Shown here in pieces: positions 43,113 through 51,472 of a stretch of 64,000 nt of DNA. The notes beneath the pieces are model-generated. The model saw only the letters and a list, made by a program, of their open reading frames with translations, had not been told where the DNA came from and did no database searches. The stretch is from Anaerolineales bacterium (GTDB taxonomy: Bacteria; Chloroflexota; Anaerolineae; JAAEKA01). Numbering within the stretch: position 1 is the stretch's first letter; every line of letters starts with the position of its first letter. Location of the stretch: contig JACKBI010000001.1 in assembly GCA_020634615.1 (NCBI GenBank), forward strand, positions 496,001 to 560,000. The letters run 5' to 3'. Position numbers and translations under genes: made by a program.

Positions 43113-44714
43113 ATGAGCGCTTCCCGGGACGACCTCCACGGCGCGACAGCTGCCGATAGCAACCCACGAGTCTTGCGTCTGATCGACGGCTTTGTGGCTC
43201 GCATTACCACCGGTCTGACCCTGCGCGATCTGCGCGGGTTGGCGCGCGGCGACGCGCCGTCGCGGCCAAATCCGCGGCTGCGCGTCCACGACGAATCGTT
43301 TCTCTTCCACATCAAACCCGCGTATTACCACGATGCGGTCACTAAGTTTCGTTACACCTTTCGCCTCGGCCTGCTGAGCACCTATCTCTTCTTCATCGAG
43401 ATCGTCACCGGTGTGCTGCTGATGATCTACTACGCGCCGACGCCTGAGCGAGCCTACGGCGATATGCAGCACATCGTCAGCGCCGTGCCCTTCGGCAGTC
43501 TGGCGCGCGACATTCACAGGCTGGCGGCTGAAGCAATGCTGATCGTCGTCGTGCTGCACATGGCGCGCACTTTTCTGACCGGTTCCTACAAGCGGCCGCG
43601 CCAGTTCACCTGGCTGACGGGCGTCGTGCTGCTGCTGGCGACCCTGTTCATGAGCTTCAGCGGCTATCTGTTGCCGTGGGATCAGTTATCGCTGTGGGCG
43701 GTAACCATCGGCGCCAGCATCGTCGACCAGATCCCACCGGCGGCGGTCGGCAGCCTGGCGCGGCAGACATTGCTGGGCGGCCTGGAGATCGGCGCGGCCG
43801 GGTTGCTGCGCTTCTATTTGCTGCATGTGCTGTTCGTGCCGCTGGCGCTGACGTTCATCTTTTTTGTCCATTACTACAAGGTGGTGCGGGTCGGCATCTC
43901 ACTGCCGGCGTCGGAGGAACAGATCGGCCAGGACACAGCCAAACGGGTGCCGGCCGCGCGTCGACGCGCCTACCTGCCCAATGTGCTGGCCAGCGAACTG
44001 GCCACCCTGGCAGTCATCACAGCCGCACTGCTGGCAGTCATCGCGCTGGGACTCTATGCCGGCGCGCCGCTGGAGCATCATGCCAACCCGCTCAAGACTC
44101 CCCTGCACACCGAGGCGCCCTGGTATTTTTTGTGGATCCAGGGATTGCTCAAACTTGGCAACGCCACCCTGCTGGGGGTGATATTGCCCGCGTTATTGCT
44201 GCTGTTGTTGCTCCTCCTGCCCTACGTCGATCCCAATCCCAGCCGCCGGGCGCGCGACCGTCGGGTCGCGATCTATCTCTTCCTGGTGAGCTGCGGCGCG
44301 CTGGTGGTGCTGAGCTGGATGGGCACGGCGCAATACGCGGTCGCGCTGCCACCGGCCGAGGAGGCGGTACAGGCGATTTTACCGGAGGAGGGCGCCGGTC
44401 CGCTGCGTGCTCTGCCGTGGGACGCGGTCAAGATCGGCGACTGGGATACCCGCACCTACGCGGCCAGCACGGCCAACCCTGAGATGCGCGCCGTGCTGGC
44501 CCGCTATGCCGGCGCCATTGAACAGGCCAACCGCCGCGCGCTGGAGCAGGGAGAGGAGGGGCTGCCGGGCGGCTATGGCAAGCTGGTGGTGGAGCGTTGG
44601 CAACCACGCTTGAAGAAGGTCACGCTGCGCGTCTTCTGGCAGCCGGCTGGCCGGGCTGAGCAGGTCTTTGAGCAGTCTTTTTTCCTGCACCAGGGTTCCA
44701 ACTACGGCGGTTGA
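43113..44714 (+). CDS. Cytochrome b (b6-type) with fused C-terminal soluble domain
   Basis: The dihaem quinol-oxidising subunit of a bc-type complex in the cell membrane. His ligand pairs are His135/His149 and His238/His253; the 14-residue gap in the second pair is the cytochrome b6 pattern. GYLLPWDQLSLWAVTIG is the conserved CD-loop block, and EAPWYFLW (about residue 338) stands for the PEWY quinol-site motif of subunit IV. Start at ATG 43113 is chosen because the promoter lies just upstream; the frame is open further 5' through repeats. Residues after about 440 form a non-membrane domain of about 95 residues not typical of cytochrome b. Cytochrome c genes follow directly. Confidence 0.92.
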   Translation: MSASRDDLHGATAADSNPRVLRLIDGFVARITTGLTLRDLRGLARGDAPSRPNPRLRVHDESFLFHIKPAYYHDAVTKFRYTFRLGLLSTYLFFIEIVTGVLLMIYYAPTPERAYGDMQHIVSAVPFGSLARDIHRLAAEAMLIVVVLHMARTFLTGSYKRPRQFTWLTGVVLLLATLFMSFSGYLLPWDQLSLWAVTIGASIVDQIPPAAVGSLARQTLLGGLEIGAAGLLRFYLLHVLFVPLALTFIFFVHYYKVVRVGISLPASEEQIGQDTAKRVPAARRRAYLPNVLASELATLAVITAALLAVIALGLYAGAPLEHHANPLKTPLHTEAPWYFLWIQGLLKLGNATLLGVILPALLLLLLLLLPYVDPNPSRRARDRRVAIYLFLVSCGALVVLSWMGTAQYAVALPPAEEAVQAILPEEGAGPLRALPWDAVKIGDWDTRTYAASTANPEMRAVLARYAGAIEQANRRALEQGEEGLPGGYGKLVVERWQPRLKKVTLRVFWQPAGRAEQVFEQSFFLHQGSNYGG

Positions 44715-44718
44715 TGTC

Positions 44719-45513
44719 ATGATGCGAACGGCCGTCATCGGACTCGTGGCTGTGCTGGTGGTGGCGGCCAGTCTGCTTTTGCTGGCGCTGCGCGAGACGA
44801 ATCGAATGGCAGTGGCTGAGATCAGCTTTGCCAGCCGTTCGGTTGAGAACGGTGCAGCCATCTATCTCGACGCCTGCGCCGGTTGCCATGGCGTCGCCGG
44901 ACAGGGCGTCGCCGGCGTTGCGCCCGCGCTGAACAGCGTCGATTTCTTTACCCGCCGGCTGGCCGAAATCGGCTATGGGGGCTCGCTGATCAGCTACGTC
45001 GAATCGACGGTGGCTGCCGGGCGACCGGTTACTGCCGGGCAGTACAGCACGACCATGCCGGCCTGGGCGCGCCAGTACGGCGGCTATCTGCGACCCGATC
45101 AGGTGCATGATGTGGCCGCCTTCGTGCTCAACTGGGAGGACGAGGCGCTGGGTCTTGACCCGGCGCTGGCAGTGGCAACGCCAACGCCGCTGCCAGGTCT
45201 GGCCGAGGGTGCGTCGCCGGTGGACCTTGGTCGTGCGGTCTACACAGCGGCCGGCTGCGGCGGCTGTCACGGACAGGACGGTAACCCGGCCATCTCCGGT
45301 CCCGATCTGGCCGGCATCGCCGAGTCCGGCGCTGACCGGATGCCCGATCTGACGGCAGAGGAGTACATTCGTCTCTCCATCATAGCGCCCAGCGCGTTCC
45401 TGGCGCCCGAGTGCCCTACCGGCGCCTGCCCCGACATCATGCCACGCGACTATGGCGACCGGCTGACTCAGGAACAACTGGACGCGCTGGTGCGCTATCT
45501 TTTGAGTTTGTGA
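44719..45513 (+). CDS. Membrane-anchored dihaem cytochrome c
   Basis: About 264 residues: an N-terminal membrane anchor (IGLVAVLVVAASLLLLAL), then two class I cytochrome c domains with haem motifs CAGCHG (about residue 53) and CGGCHG (about residue 180). Met ligands are probable in TTMPAWARQYGG and PDIMPRDYG. The start at 44719 or 44722 follows the cytochrome b stop by only a few bases. It probably passes electrons from cytochrome b to a terminal oxidase or soluble carrier. Its stop overlaps the next start (TGATG). Confidence 0.9.
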   Translation: MMRTAVIGLVAVLVVAASLLLLALRETNRMAVAEISFASRSVENGAAIYLDACAGCHGVAGQGVAGVAPALNSVDFFTRRLAEIGYGGSLISYVESTVAAGRPVTAGQYSTTMPAWARQYGGYLRPDQVHDVAAFVLNWEDEALGLDPALAVATPTPLPGLAEGASPVDLGRAVYTAAGCGGCHGQDGNPAISGPDLAGIAESGADRMPDLTAEEYIRLSIIAPSAFLAPECPTGACPDIMPRDYGDRLTQEQLDALVRYLLSL

Positions 45514-46388
45514 TGAACGTAGTTTCTCGTATTCCTACTCGTCCTCGTGCTCGTCCTCGTACTCGTACTCGAAAGCTCCCAGAAAGAGTACGAGGACGAG
45601 TAGGAGCCGGAGTTGCATGCGTGCTGCTGTTGCTGGTCACGGGGGTTCAGGTGGCCCGTGCTCAGGGCGGCGACATTCTGCGTGGCGCACAGATCTACGA
45701 CGCCAACTGCGCGGTCTGCCACGGCGCGGACGGTCAGGGTCGCGTCGGGGTCAACCTGTCGCAGGATTTCCCGGCTATCGACCTGACAGCTTTCATACGC
45801 CAGGCGGTGGTCGGCGGCGTGCCGGGCACACGGATGCCAGCCTGGAGCCTGTCCGGCGGCGGGCCGCTGAATGACCGTGAGATCGATGATGTGGTCGCCT
45901 TCGTAGAGACTCTGGGCGGTGGACGCAGCCTGGCAGCACCGACTGCGACGCCGTATCCGGTGACCCCGGTGCCGACTGCCATTGGCGCGGTGGGTGATCC
46001 CGGCCGCGGTGAGGCGCTCTATGCAGAGAACTGCGCGGTTTGTCACGGCGATCAGGGCCAGGGACGGATGGGAGCGACGTTGACCACTGTCTTCGCGGCC
46101 ATCAATCCGCAAGCCTATGCGCGCGCTGCAGTGCAGCAGGGCGTTCCCGGCACCATGATGCCCGCGTGGAGCCAGGAGTTCGGTGGTCCGTTGACGTCCG
46201 CTGACCTCGACGACATCTCTGCTTATGTGATCGGACTGAGCGGCCGCAGCAGTGGTCAGCCGACCGCCAGCGCGCCAGGAGCGGATCGTCGCGGTCTGCT
46301 GGCCGGCGGGCTGGTACTACTGGCGCTGCTCCTCGCCGGACCAACGCTGTTGATCGTCGCCGACCGGCGAAAACGAGGCGCTGACTGA
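45513..46388 (+). CDS. Dihaem cytochrome c with C-terminal membrane helix
   Basis: A 291-residue protein with signal peptide or anchor (ACVLLLLVTGVQVARAQ), two cytochrome c domains with CAVCHG twice (about residues 67 and 180) and matching RMPAW/MMPAW Met-ligand loops, a Thr/Pro linker between them and a C-terminal helix with a basic tail (LLIVADRRKRGAD). The ATG at 45513 overlaps the preceding stop by one base. The first 30 codons lie in a hexamer repeat array and encode an unusual Arg/Pro/Thr-rich segment (RPRARPRTRTR). Third gene of the cytochrome operon. Confidence 0.9.
   Translation: MNVVSRIPTRPRARPRTRTRKLPERVRGRVGAGVACVLLLLVTGVQVARAQGGDILRGAQIYDANCAVCHGADGQGRVGVNLSQDFPAIDLTAFIRQAVVGGVPGTRMPAWSLSGGGPLNDREIDDVVAFVETLGGGRSLAAPTATPYPVTPVPTAIGAVGDPGRGEALYAENCAVCHGDQGQGRMGATLTTVFAAINPQAYARAAVQQGVPGTMMPAWSQEFGGPLTSADLDDISAYVIGLSGRSSGQPTASAPGADRRGLLAGGLVLLALLLAGPTLLIVADRRKRGAD
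45525..45605 (+). repeat. Hexamer inverted array inside the cytochrome c signal region
   Basis: Six-bp units TACTCG TCCTCG TGCTCG TCCTCG TACTCG TACTCG face an inverted run GAGTACGAGGACGAGTAGGAG about 15 bp later. The period of 6 keeps the frame open and encodes an RPRARPRTRTR stretch. Confidence 0.85.
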
Positions 46389-46441
46389 CCGGATGGCTTC
46401 GTGAATTGTCCTGCGCGATGAGGACTGCTAAAATGAGACCC

Positions 46442-48118
46442 ATGAAACACCACTTTCCCCGTCGTTGGTTTCTCCTGTTCATATTGGCGTTGCTGTTGTT
46501 GGCCGGCTGCGGCTCCAGAACGCCAGAGGATGTGCACCCAACTGTCACTGCTGACAACGCGCACGTTCAACCGCTCACTGAGGATCTGGACAGCGACCAG
46601 GCCACTGCGCAGAACATCGCGCTGGCCTCTGATCAGGTGCTGCTATTCACACGGGACATCAGCAGCGGCGCGCCGTTGCGCAGTGCCGTTTTTGGTGTAT
46701 ACCCCGTCCTGCCGGGTGACGTAACAGAAAACACCGCCGCATGTGCGAACGACACCTGCTATCGGGTAGATCTCTACAACTTCGCAACCAACACCACCTA
46801 CCACGCCTGGGTCGACATGAAGCAGGGCAAGGTGTTGCATGTCAACAGCCAGGAGGGGACACAACCGGACCTCCCGCCATATCTTGTCAAACGGGCCATC
46901 GAGATCGCGAGCACCGCGCCCGAGGTTATCGATGCATTGGGCTTCAATCCAGCACCGGACGATCCAACGATGCCCAATGTCAAGACCGCGTTGAACCAGA
47001 CGACTTGTGAGCGCTCCCGGCACCTCTGCGTCGCGCCGACGTTTCTCATCGACAACAGCGCGCTGTGGGCTATCGTCGATCTGACCGACGAGAAGCTGGT
47101 GGGCGTCCGCTGGACCTATCTGGGCGAGTCCGCGCCGGCCGGCATCACCCAATTGGCGGTGGAGAGCGAGGATGTCTTCGAGAAATACTGCCAGCAGACG
47201 ACCTCGCTGGAGCGCAACGGCTGGTCGATGGACTATGACCTGACCAGTTCCGATGGTCTGCGTCTCAGCGACGTCAGCTTTGATGGCAAACCGGTATTGC
47301 AGAGCGCCAAGAACGTGGACTGGCACGTCAGCTATTCTGGCACCGATGGGTTCGGCTACAGCGACGCGATCGGCTGCCCGATCTTCAGCCAGGCCGCGGT
47401 GGGCGCGTACTCGGGACCGGTGGTGGACGACCTTGTGCAGGATGGCGAGGTGGTGGGGTTCACGTTGACGCAGGATTTCTATCATCCCGACTGGCCGCAG
47501 CCGTGCAACTATCGCTACCAGCAGCGCTACGAGTTCTACAATGACGGGCGGTTCCGCGTCGTGGCGATCAACCTTGGACGGGGGTGCGGCGACAACGGCA
47601 CCTATCGTCCGGTGTTGCGAATCCACCTGACGCCGCCGGAGGGCGGGTTCACCTTTGCTGAGTGGGATGGAGTCGCCTGGCAGGATTGGACGGTCGAAGG
47701 CTGGCAGCTTCAGGATGAATCGACGAAATTCACGCCTGAGGGTTATCAGTATCGCCTGCTCGGCGCCGATGGTTCGGGCTTCTATCTCGAACCGGGCCAG
47801 GGCCAGTTCCCGGACAACCGCGGCGACAATGCGCTGGTCTATGTCACGACCTACAACCCCGATGAAGGCGACGCGGACATGGTCACCATCGGTCCTTGCT
47901 GCAACGAGGATTACCAGCAAGGCCCGGAGAAGTTCATCAACGACCCGCCTGAGAGTTTGGCCGAGGGCGACATCGTGATCTGGTACGTCGGCCAGATGCA
48001 CAACGATGCCACGCCGGGCAGTGAGTTTTGCTGGGCCGACTCAGTTGTGGAGAACGGCGAGTACGTCAATCGTGTATTTCCCTGTGCGGCAGGCCCGATG
48101 TTTGTACCGCTTCCATGA
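46442..48118 (+). CDS. Large lipoprotein of unknown function
   Basis: A 558-residue protein with a lipobox (LLLLAGCGS, lipidated Cys about residue 21). The mature protein has many paired Cys (CANDTCY, CERSRHLC, CCNED) and an aromatic C-terminal region (IVIWYVGQMHNDATPGSEFC). The overall layout and the final WYVG...H segment vaguely recall copper amine oxidases, but the NY(D/E) topaquinone motif and the His-x-His copper pair are not evident, so this is only a search lead. It lies 53 bp after the cytochrome operon and may be cotranscribed. Confidence 0.65.
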   Translation: MKHHFPRRWFLLFILALLLLAGCGSRTPEDVHPTVTADNAHVQPLTEDLDSDQATAQNIALASDQVLLFTRDISSGAPLRSAVFGVYPVLPGDVTENTAACANDTCYRVDLYNFATNTTYHAWVDMKQGKVLHVNSQEGTQPDLPPYLVKRAIEIASTAPEVIDALGFNPAPDDPTMPNVKTALNQTTCERSRHLCVAPTFLIDNSALWAIVDLTDEKLVGVRWTYLGESAPAGITQLAVESEDVFEKYCQQTTSLERNGWSMDYDLTSSDGLRLSDVSFDGKPVLQSAKNVDWHVSYSGTDGFGYSDAIGCPIFSQAAVGAYSGPVVDDLVQDGEVVGFTLTQDFYHPDWPQPCNYRYQQRYEFYNDGRFRVVAINLGRGCGDNGTYRPVLRIHLTPPEGGFTFAEWDGVAWQDWTVEGWQLQDESTKFTPEGYQYRLLGADGSGFYLEPGQGQFPDNRGDNALVYVTTYNPDEGDADMVTIGPCCNEDYQQGPEKFINDPPESLAEGDIVIWYVGQMHNDATPGSEFCWADSVVENGEYVNRVFPCAAGPMFVPLP

Positions 48119-48232
48119 CGAGCTGCGCGTCATCCCCTCGAAGACCCGGACAACCGGGTGAACGCGGCGGGAATGACGAAGATTTGGACAACGACCCGAA
48201 ACGTATTTTTGAAAAGAGTGAGGACCGGCAAC

Positions 48233-49258
48233 ATGGCACCGTACAGGACGGGCAAGAAGTTGGGCGACGACAGGTCGCTTCTCGGCATAGTCGCAGCGCT
48301 GTTGATCGTCGCGGCAGTTGCCGGCGCATGCACGAGCGCAGCGGGCAACGTTCCCACTGCCCAGGCCACGGCAACGACTGCCAAACCGTCCCAGCCAACG
48401 CTGCGCGGCACAATGGCCTGCCGAAGGCTGCCCGCGTTCACCAGTCAACTCGATCTGTCCGACAGCGCGTTCTTCGGCACCAACGTGGCCGGCCACACCG
48501 GGCTGGCCATCGCCGATCCACCGGCCAACAGTGTCCTGCAGGACGATACCTGGGATGACGCCGGCAACCTGGGACCGTATGTACTGGACGGTCTGGGCAA
48601 TGTCTGGACGGCGCCTGTGCCGCTTACCAGCCTGGAAATGAACCCGGCGGAACAGCAGAACAAGATCTATCGGGTGGACACGAACACAGCCAAGATGGTC
48701 GAGTATGTCGAATTGTTGCCTGCTCGTCCCCCCAGCGAGTTCAACCCGTTCGGGATTGTCGGGCTGACATACGATTGCGAAACCAACAGCCTGTATGCTG
48801 CGTCGCTGATGGGGTCAACACCAACCGAGGAGGTCGGGCGCATCTTTCGCGTTGATCTGGACGACAACACCGCCACCCTTGTCATGGAAGGCAAAGATGC
48901 AATGGGCCTTGGTGTAGCCGAAGGGCCGGATGGCAAGCGGCTTTATTATGGCCTGGCTCGGTCGGGAGACGTGTGGTCGTTGCCGCTGGATGCGGCTGGG
49001 GACGCAGCCGGCGACTCGCGGTTGGAGTTTTCGCTGGCAGCTTTGTCAGGAACTGCTACCAGTGACCGGGCGCAGCGTATCTCGGTGGACGACGATGGCA
49101 ATCTCGAGATCAAAGGGGTTGAGTTTACCTACAGCCTGCGCATCTCCGGCCAGACCGTACCGACCATCTATGTCGTGCATCTGGACGGGGAAACGGGTAA
49201 ATGGACGTTCGTGTCGGCGGAGAAACAGCCTGACCTGTCGCAGGAGGCTCAGCAATAG
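48233..49258 (+). CDS. Lipoprotein with SMP-30/beta-propeller-like repeats
   Basis: A 341-residue protein from ATG 48233. The lipobox AAVAGACTS follows a membrane-spanning segment, then a Thr/Ala-rich spacer, and repeats of the form GLGNVWTAP, KIYRVDTNTAK, GRIFRVDLDDNTATLV, RLYYGLARSGDVW and DGNLEIKGVE, consistent with a six-bladed SMP-30-type propeller. Catalytic residues of gluconolactonases cannot be assigned. It lies 114 bp after the other lipoprotein; that gap holds an imperfect CCCG/CGGG inverted repeat. Function unknown; exported and anchored to the membrane. Confidence 0.65.
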   Translation: MAPYRTGKKLGDDRSLLGIVAALLIVAAVAGACTSAAGNVPTAQATATTAKPSQPTLRGTMACRRLPAFTSQLDLSDSAFFGTNVAGHTGLAIADPPANSVLQDDTWDDAGNLGPYVLDGLGNVWTAPVPLTSLEMNPAEQQNKIYRVDTNTAKMVEYVELLPARPPSEFNPFGIVGLTYDCETNSLYAASLMGSTPTEEVGRIFRVDLDDNTATLVMEGKDAMGLGVAEGPDGKRLYYGLARSGDVWSLPLDAAGDAAGDSRLEFSLAALSGTATSDRAQRISVDDDGNLEIKGVEFTYSLRISGQTVPTIYVVHLDGETGKWTFVSAEKQPDLSQEAQQ

Positions 49259-49375
49259 CAGAATCGGTGCCATGTCAGACGGCAAAGCAATGGTGACGCC
49301 TACCGAGAGCAGAGATCGCAGAAGATTACATCCAAATTTAAGGGTATCGTAATCCCCAATACTGCAAAGCGATGT

Positions 49376-49381
49376 ATAATA
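49376..49381 (+). promoter_or_regulatory. Consensus -10 box of a candidate small RNA
   Basis: Perfect TATAAT; transcription predicted to begin near 49387-49389. The -35 region (ATCCCC-like 17 bp upstream) is not consensus. Confidence 0.6.
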
Positions 49382-49387
49382 GTGCGC

Positions 49388-49560
49388 AGGGAAATCTTAA
49401 CACATTTTGCGAGCAAATAACCTCTCCATCGCTGCATTCAACGTTCCCTGAGAGGTTTGCTTTGGCGCCAAGGCCAGCATCGTTCCCTACATCGCACAAC
49501 ACTGACCTTGGCGCATTTCCCCAAACGCAGGCCCCGGCTCGAGAACGGGGCCTGTGTCCT
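49388..49560 (+). ncRNA. Candidate structured small RNA with C-rich loops
   Basis: No ORF is supported between the lipoprotein stop (49258) and the YheT-like gene. The predicted 170-nt transcript folds as: P1 GGGAAAT (49390-49396) with ATTTCCC (49515-49521); P2 GCAAA-CCTCTC (49414-49427) with GAGAGG-TTTGC (49450-49460); P3 GCGCCAAGG (49465-49473) with CCTTGGCGC (49506-49514); then a terminator stem CAGGCCCCG/CGGGGCCTG. Both hairpin loops contain CGTTCCCT, and the 5' end AGGGAA can pair with either loop. C-rich loops are typical of sRNAs that bind Shine-Dalgarno regions. It could be a divergent 6S RNA, but the 6S rod with a central bubble is not evident. Confidence 0.55.
49528..49556 (+). terminator. 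Terminator of the candidate small RNA
   Basis: CAGGCCCCG and CGGGGCCTG with a 9-nt loop, followed by TGTCCTTTG. The T tract is interrupted. It may also serve the minus-strand hydrolase gene. Confidence 0.7.
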
Positions 49561-49592
49561 TTGTTCGGTCAAGAAGCAGTCTTACCAGCCTA

Positions 49593-50642
49593 CTACTGAA
49601 CCGAAAAAAGACAGGCGGCCAGAAAGCGCGCTGCCTGTCGCTCTGCCCAGCGACGATGGGCAAAGGGACGTCCTTCCACCCAACCGACATGACCACCGCG
49701 CTGTGTGATGCCGCTGGTCAATGCCGGGTTGAGCGCAATCAAGTCGTACGGAATATCAGCTGCGGGGATGAGTGGGTCGTCTTCGGCCCGCAACACCAGT
49801 GTCGGCGTGCGAACGCCGGCCAGGAAACGCCGCGAGCTGCAACGAGCGTAGTAATCATCGGCGTCGGCAAACCCGAACAGCGGAGCCGTGCAGGCTTCAT
49901 CGAACTCGCGCATGGTCTGCGCGGCCAGCGTCCGCGGGATGTCGATCTGGCCGTCGAGTAAGGCTTCTCTGGCCTGCACCTTGGCCTTGAGACTTCGCAT
50001 GAATCCAGGCAGATAACGACGGGCGGAACCTACATCTGCGCTGGCCGATCCCATGGCCAGATCGAAGGGCGGCGAAATGGCCACTGCTGCCCGTAGACGA
50101 ATTCCAAGTTCCTCGCGCCGTTCACCCAGATATTTCAACAGCACATTGCCGCCCAGTGACACACCAATCATCCCCTTGGGCACGCCGGGAAAACGCCGGT
50201 CCAGCCAATCGTGCGCTATAGCTACATCTTCTGTCTCGCCGGCGTGGTAGAGACGCGCCGTCCGGTTCATCTCACCGCTGCACGAGCGATAGTTCATGCC
50301 GACGGCGCGAATACCCTGTCTGGCCAGATGGCGATACGCCTCCAGCGCATATGGTCGGCGCGCTGATCCCTCCAGCCCGTGCAGCAGCATCACCACCGGC
50401 GAATCATCGCCCAGGTCAAAGCCGCGCACGCGGGCAATATCCATGTCAAGAAAATCGCCGTCCGGGGTGTCGATCCGCTCGCGCTGGAACTGCACACCGC
50501 GGCCGTCGGGCCGCACCGCGTCCCACAACGTCTGCGCGTGGGGATTGGCCAGGCCGAAGGCAGGCTGGAAGGTTTCCAGTTCAAACCACCCCGCGCGCGG
50601 CGCAGGGGAAGGATCGATCCAGGGGAAGAGGAGGTCGGACAT
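49593..50642 (-). CDS. YheT-family alpha/beta hydrolase
   Basis: A 349-residue cytoplasmic alpha/beta hydrolase of the YheT/AB-hydrolase 4 group (carboxylesterase-like, physiological substrate unknown). Seen: NPHAQTLWDAVRP, the oxyanion block VVMLLHGLEGSARRPY, the nucleophile elbow GVSLGGNVLLKYLG (Ser about residue 160), Asp in RAEDDPLIP and His in RGGHVGWVEG. The start is set at MSDLLFPW (50642); further upstream lies a palindrome. It lies 84 bp downstream of lexA on the same strand. Confidence 0.88.
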   Translation of the reverse strand: MSDLLFPWIDPSPAPRAGWFELETFQPAFGLANPHAQTLWDAVRPDGRGVQFQRERIDTPDGDFLDMDIARVRGFDLGDDSPVVMLLHGLEGSARRPYALEAYRHLARQGIRAVGMNYRSCSGEMNRTARLYHAGETEDVAIAHDWLDRRFPGVPKGMIGVSLGGNVLLKYLGERREELGIRLRAAVAISPPFDLAMGSASADVGSARRYLPGFMRSLKAKVQAREALLDGQIDIPRTLAAQTMREFDEACTAPLFGFADADDYYARCSSRRFLAGVRTPTLVLRAEDDPLIPAADIPYDLIALNPALTSGITQRGGHVGWVEGRPFAHRRWAERQAARFLAACLFSVQ

Positions 50643-50652
50643 CGTCAAGGTT

Positions 50653-50712
50653 CGTAGTAGGCGCTTCAGCGCCGTCCAGCACGTACCGAACGGCGGTGAA
50701 GCGCCTACTACG
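50653..50712. repeat. Long palindrome between lexA and the hydrolase
   Basis: CGTAGTAGGCGCTTCA (50653-50668) and TGAAGCGCCTACTACG (50697-50712) are exact complements, extended inward by CGCCGT/ACGGCG. It is probably a dispersed repeat or a terminator for lexA. Confidence 0.75.
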
Positions 50713-50726
50713 AGCAAAGGAGAGGC

Positions 50727-51362
50727 TCAACCCAGTTGGCGGATGATGGCGATGACCTTGCCCTGGACTTCGACCTTGTCGGCCGGTACGATGATAGGAT
50801 CGTAGTTGGCGTTGGCCGGCTGCAGCCGCACTTGATTGCCCTCCAGGAAGAAATATTTGAGCGTTGTCTCTTCGCGGTCGGTCAGCCAGGCCGCTACCAT
50901 GTCGCCGTTGTTAGCGGTCTTCTGGTAATTGAGGATAACCAGATCGCCGCTGTCCACCAGAGCGTCGATCATCGAGTCGCCCTGGACACGCAGCGCATAG
51001 ACTTCCTGCGCCCGGCCCACGACATCCGAGGCCAGGTCCAGCGTGTCTGCCGAGTCGCGTTCGTCGGGGAAGACGGTGATCGGCTGGCCGGCGGCGATGT
51101 GGCCAAGGATCGGGACGCTGCGGCTGAACAGGCCGCCCAGCGAGAACCCGGGCGTTTCGGACAGGCGGATGCCGCGCGAGACCTCTTTGTTGCGTTCGAT
51201 GAGACCGGCTTCAACCAGCTTGTTGAGGTTGTAGTTGACCACTGAGGTCGAACTGATATCCACCGCCTCGCCAATCTCGCGAATGGTGGGCGGGTATTGG
51301 TTCTCCTGGAAGAAGTCGCGAATGAAGTCGTACATGCGCTGCTGGCGGTCTGAAAGTTTCAT
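50727..51362 (-). CDS. lexA: LexA repressor of the SOS response
   Basis: Self-cleaving SOS repressor. The 211-residue protein has the winged-helix N-terminus (QNQYPPTIREIGEAVDISST-like block, residues 20-40) and the S24 peptidase domain: cleavage site Ala91-Gly92 in GHIAAGQP, Ser130 in QGDSMIDA and Lys169 in EETTLKYF. A GGAGG site precedes the ATG. The promoter carries a LexA box placed in the spacer, implying autoregulation. Assignment secure. Confidence 0.96.
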   Translation of the reverse strand: MKLSDRQQRMYDFIRDFFQENQYPPTIREIGEAVDISSTSVVNYNLNKLVEAGLIERNKEVSRGIRLSETPGFSLGGLFSRSVPILGHIAAGQPITVFPDERDSADTLDLASDVVGRAQEVYALRVQGDSMIDALVDSGDLVILNYQKTANNGDMVAAWLTDREETTLKYFFLEGNQVRLQPANANYDPIIVPADKVEVQGKVIAIIRQLG

Positions 51363-51377
51363 GGGGTGCCTCCGCGG

Positions 51378-51430
51378 AAACGGTTATCAGTGATCGGTAA
51401 ACAGTGAACAGTAGCCGCTGATCAATGGAT
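51378..51430. repeat. Heptamer array in the lexA leader
   Basis: Units CGGTTAT CAGTGAT CGGTAAA CAGTGAA CAGTAGC CGCTGAT in 7-bp steps, lying in the 5' untranslated region of lexA between promoter and ribosome site. Same unit family as the suf-operon arrays. Confidence 0.78.
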
Positions 51431-51472
51431 CGTTTTGGTTGTCGGCTGTTGCTCGTAGAATATCTGTTCGGG

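Noticed and set aside
46442..48118. Firm annotation as copper amine oxidase
   Set aside because: No NY(D/E) topaquinone motif or His-x-His copper ligands could be found by eye.
49388..49560. Calling the candidate RNA a 6S RNA, RNase P or SRP RNA
   Set aside because: The fold has two side-by-side hairpins within a closing stem rather than the 6S rod with a central bubble, and no RNase P or SRP signature loops were seen.
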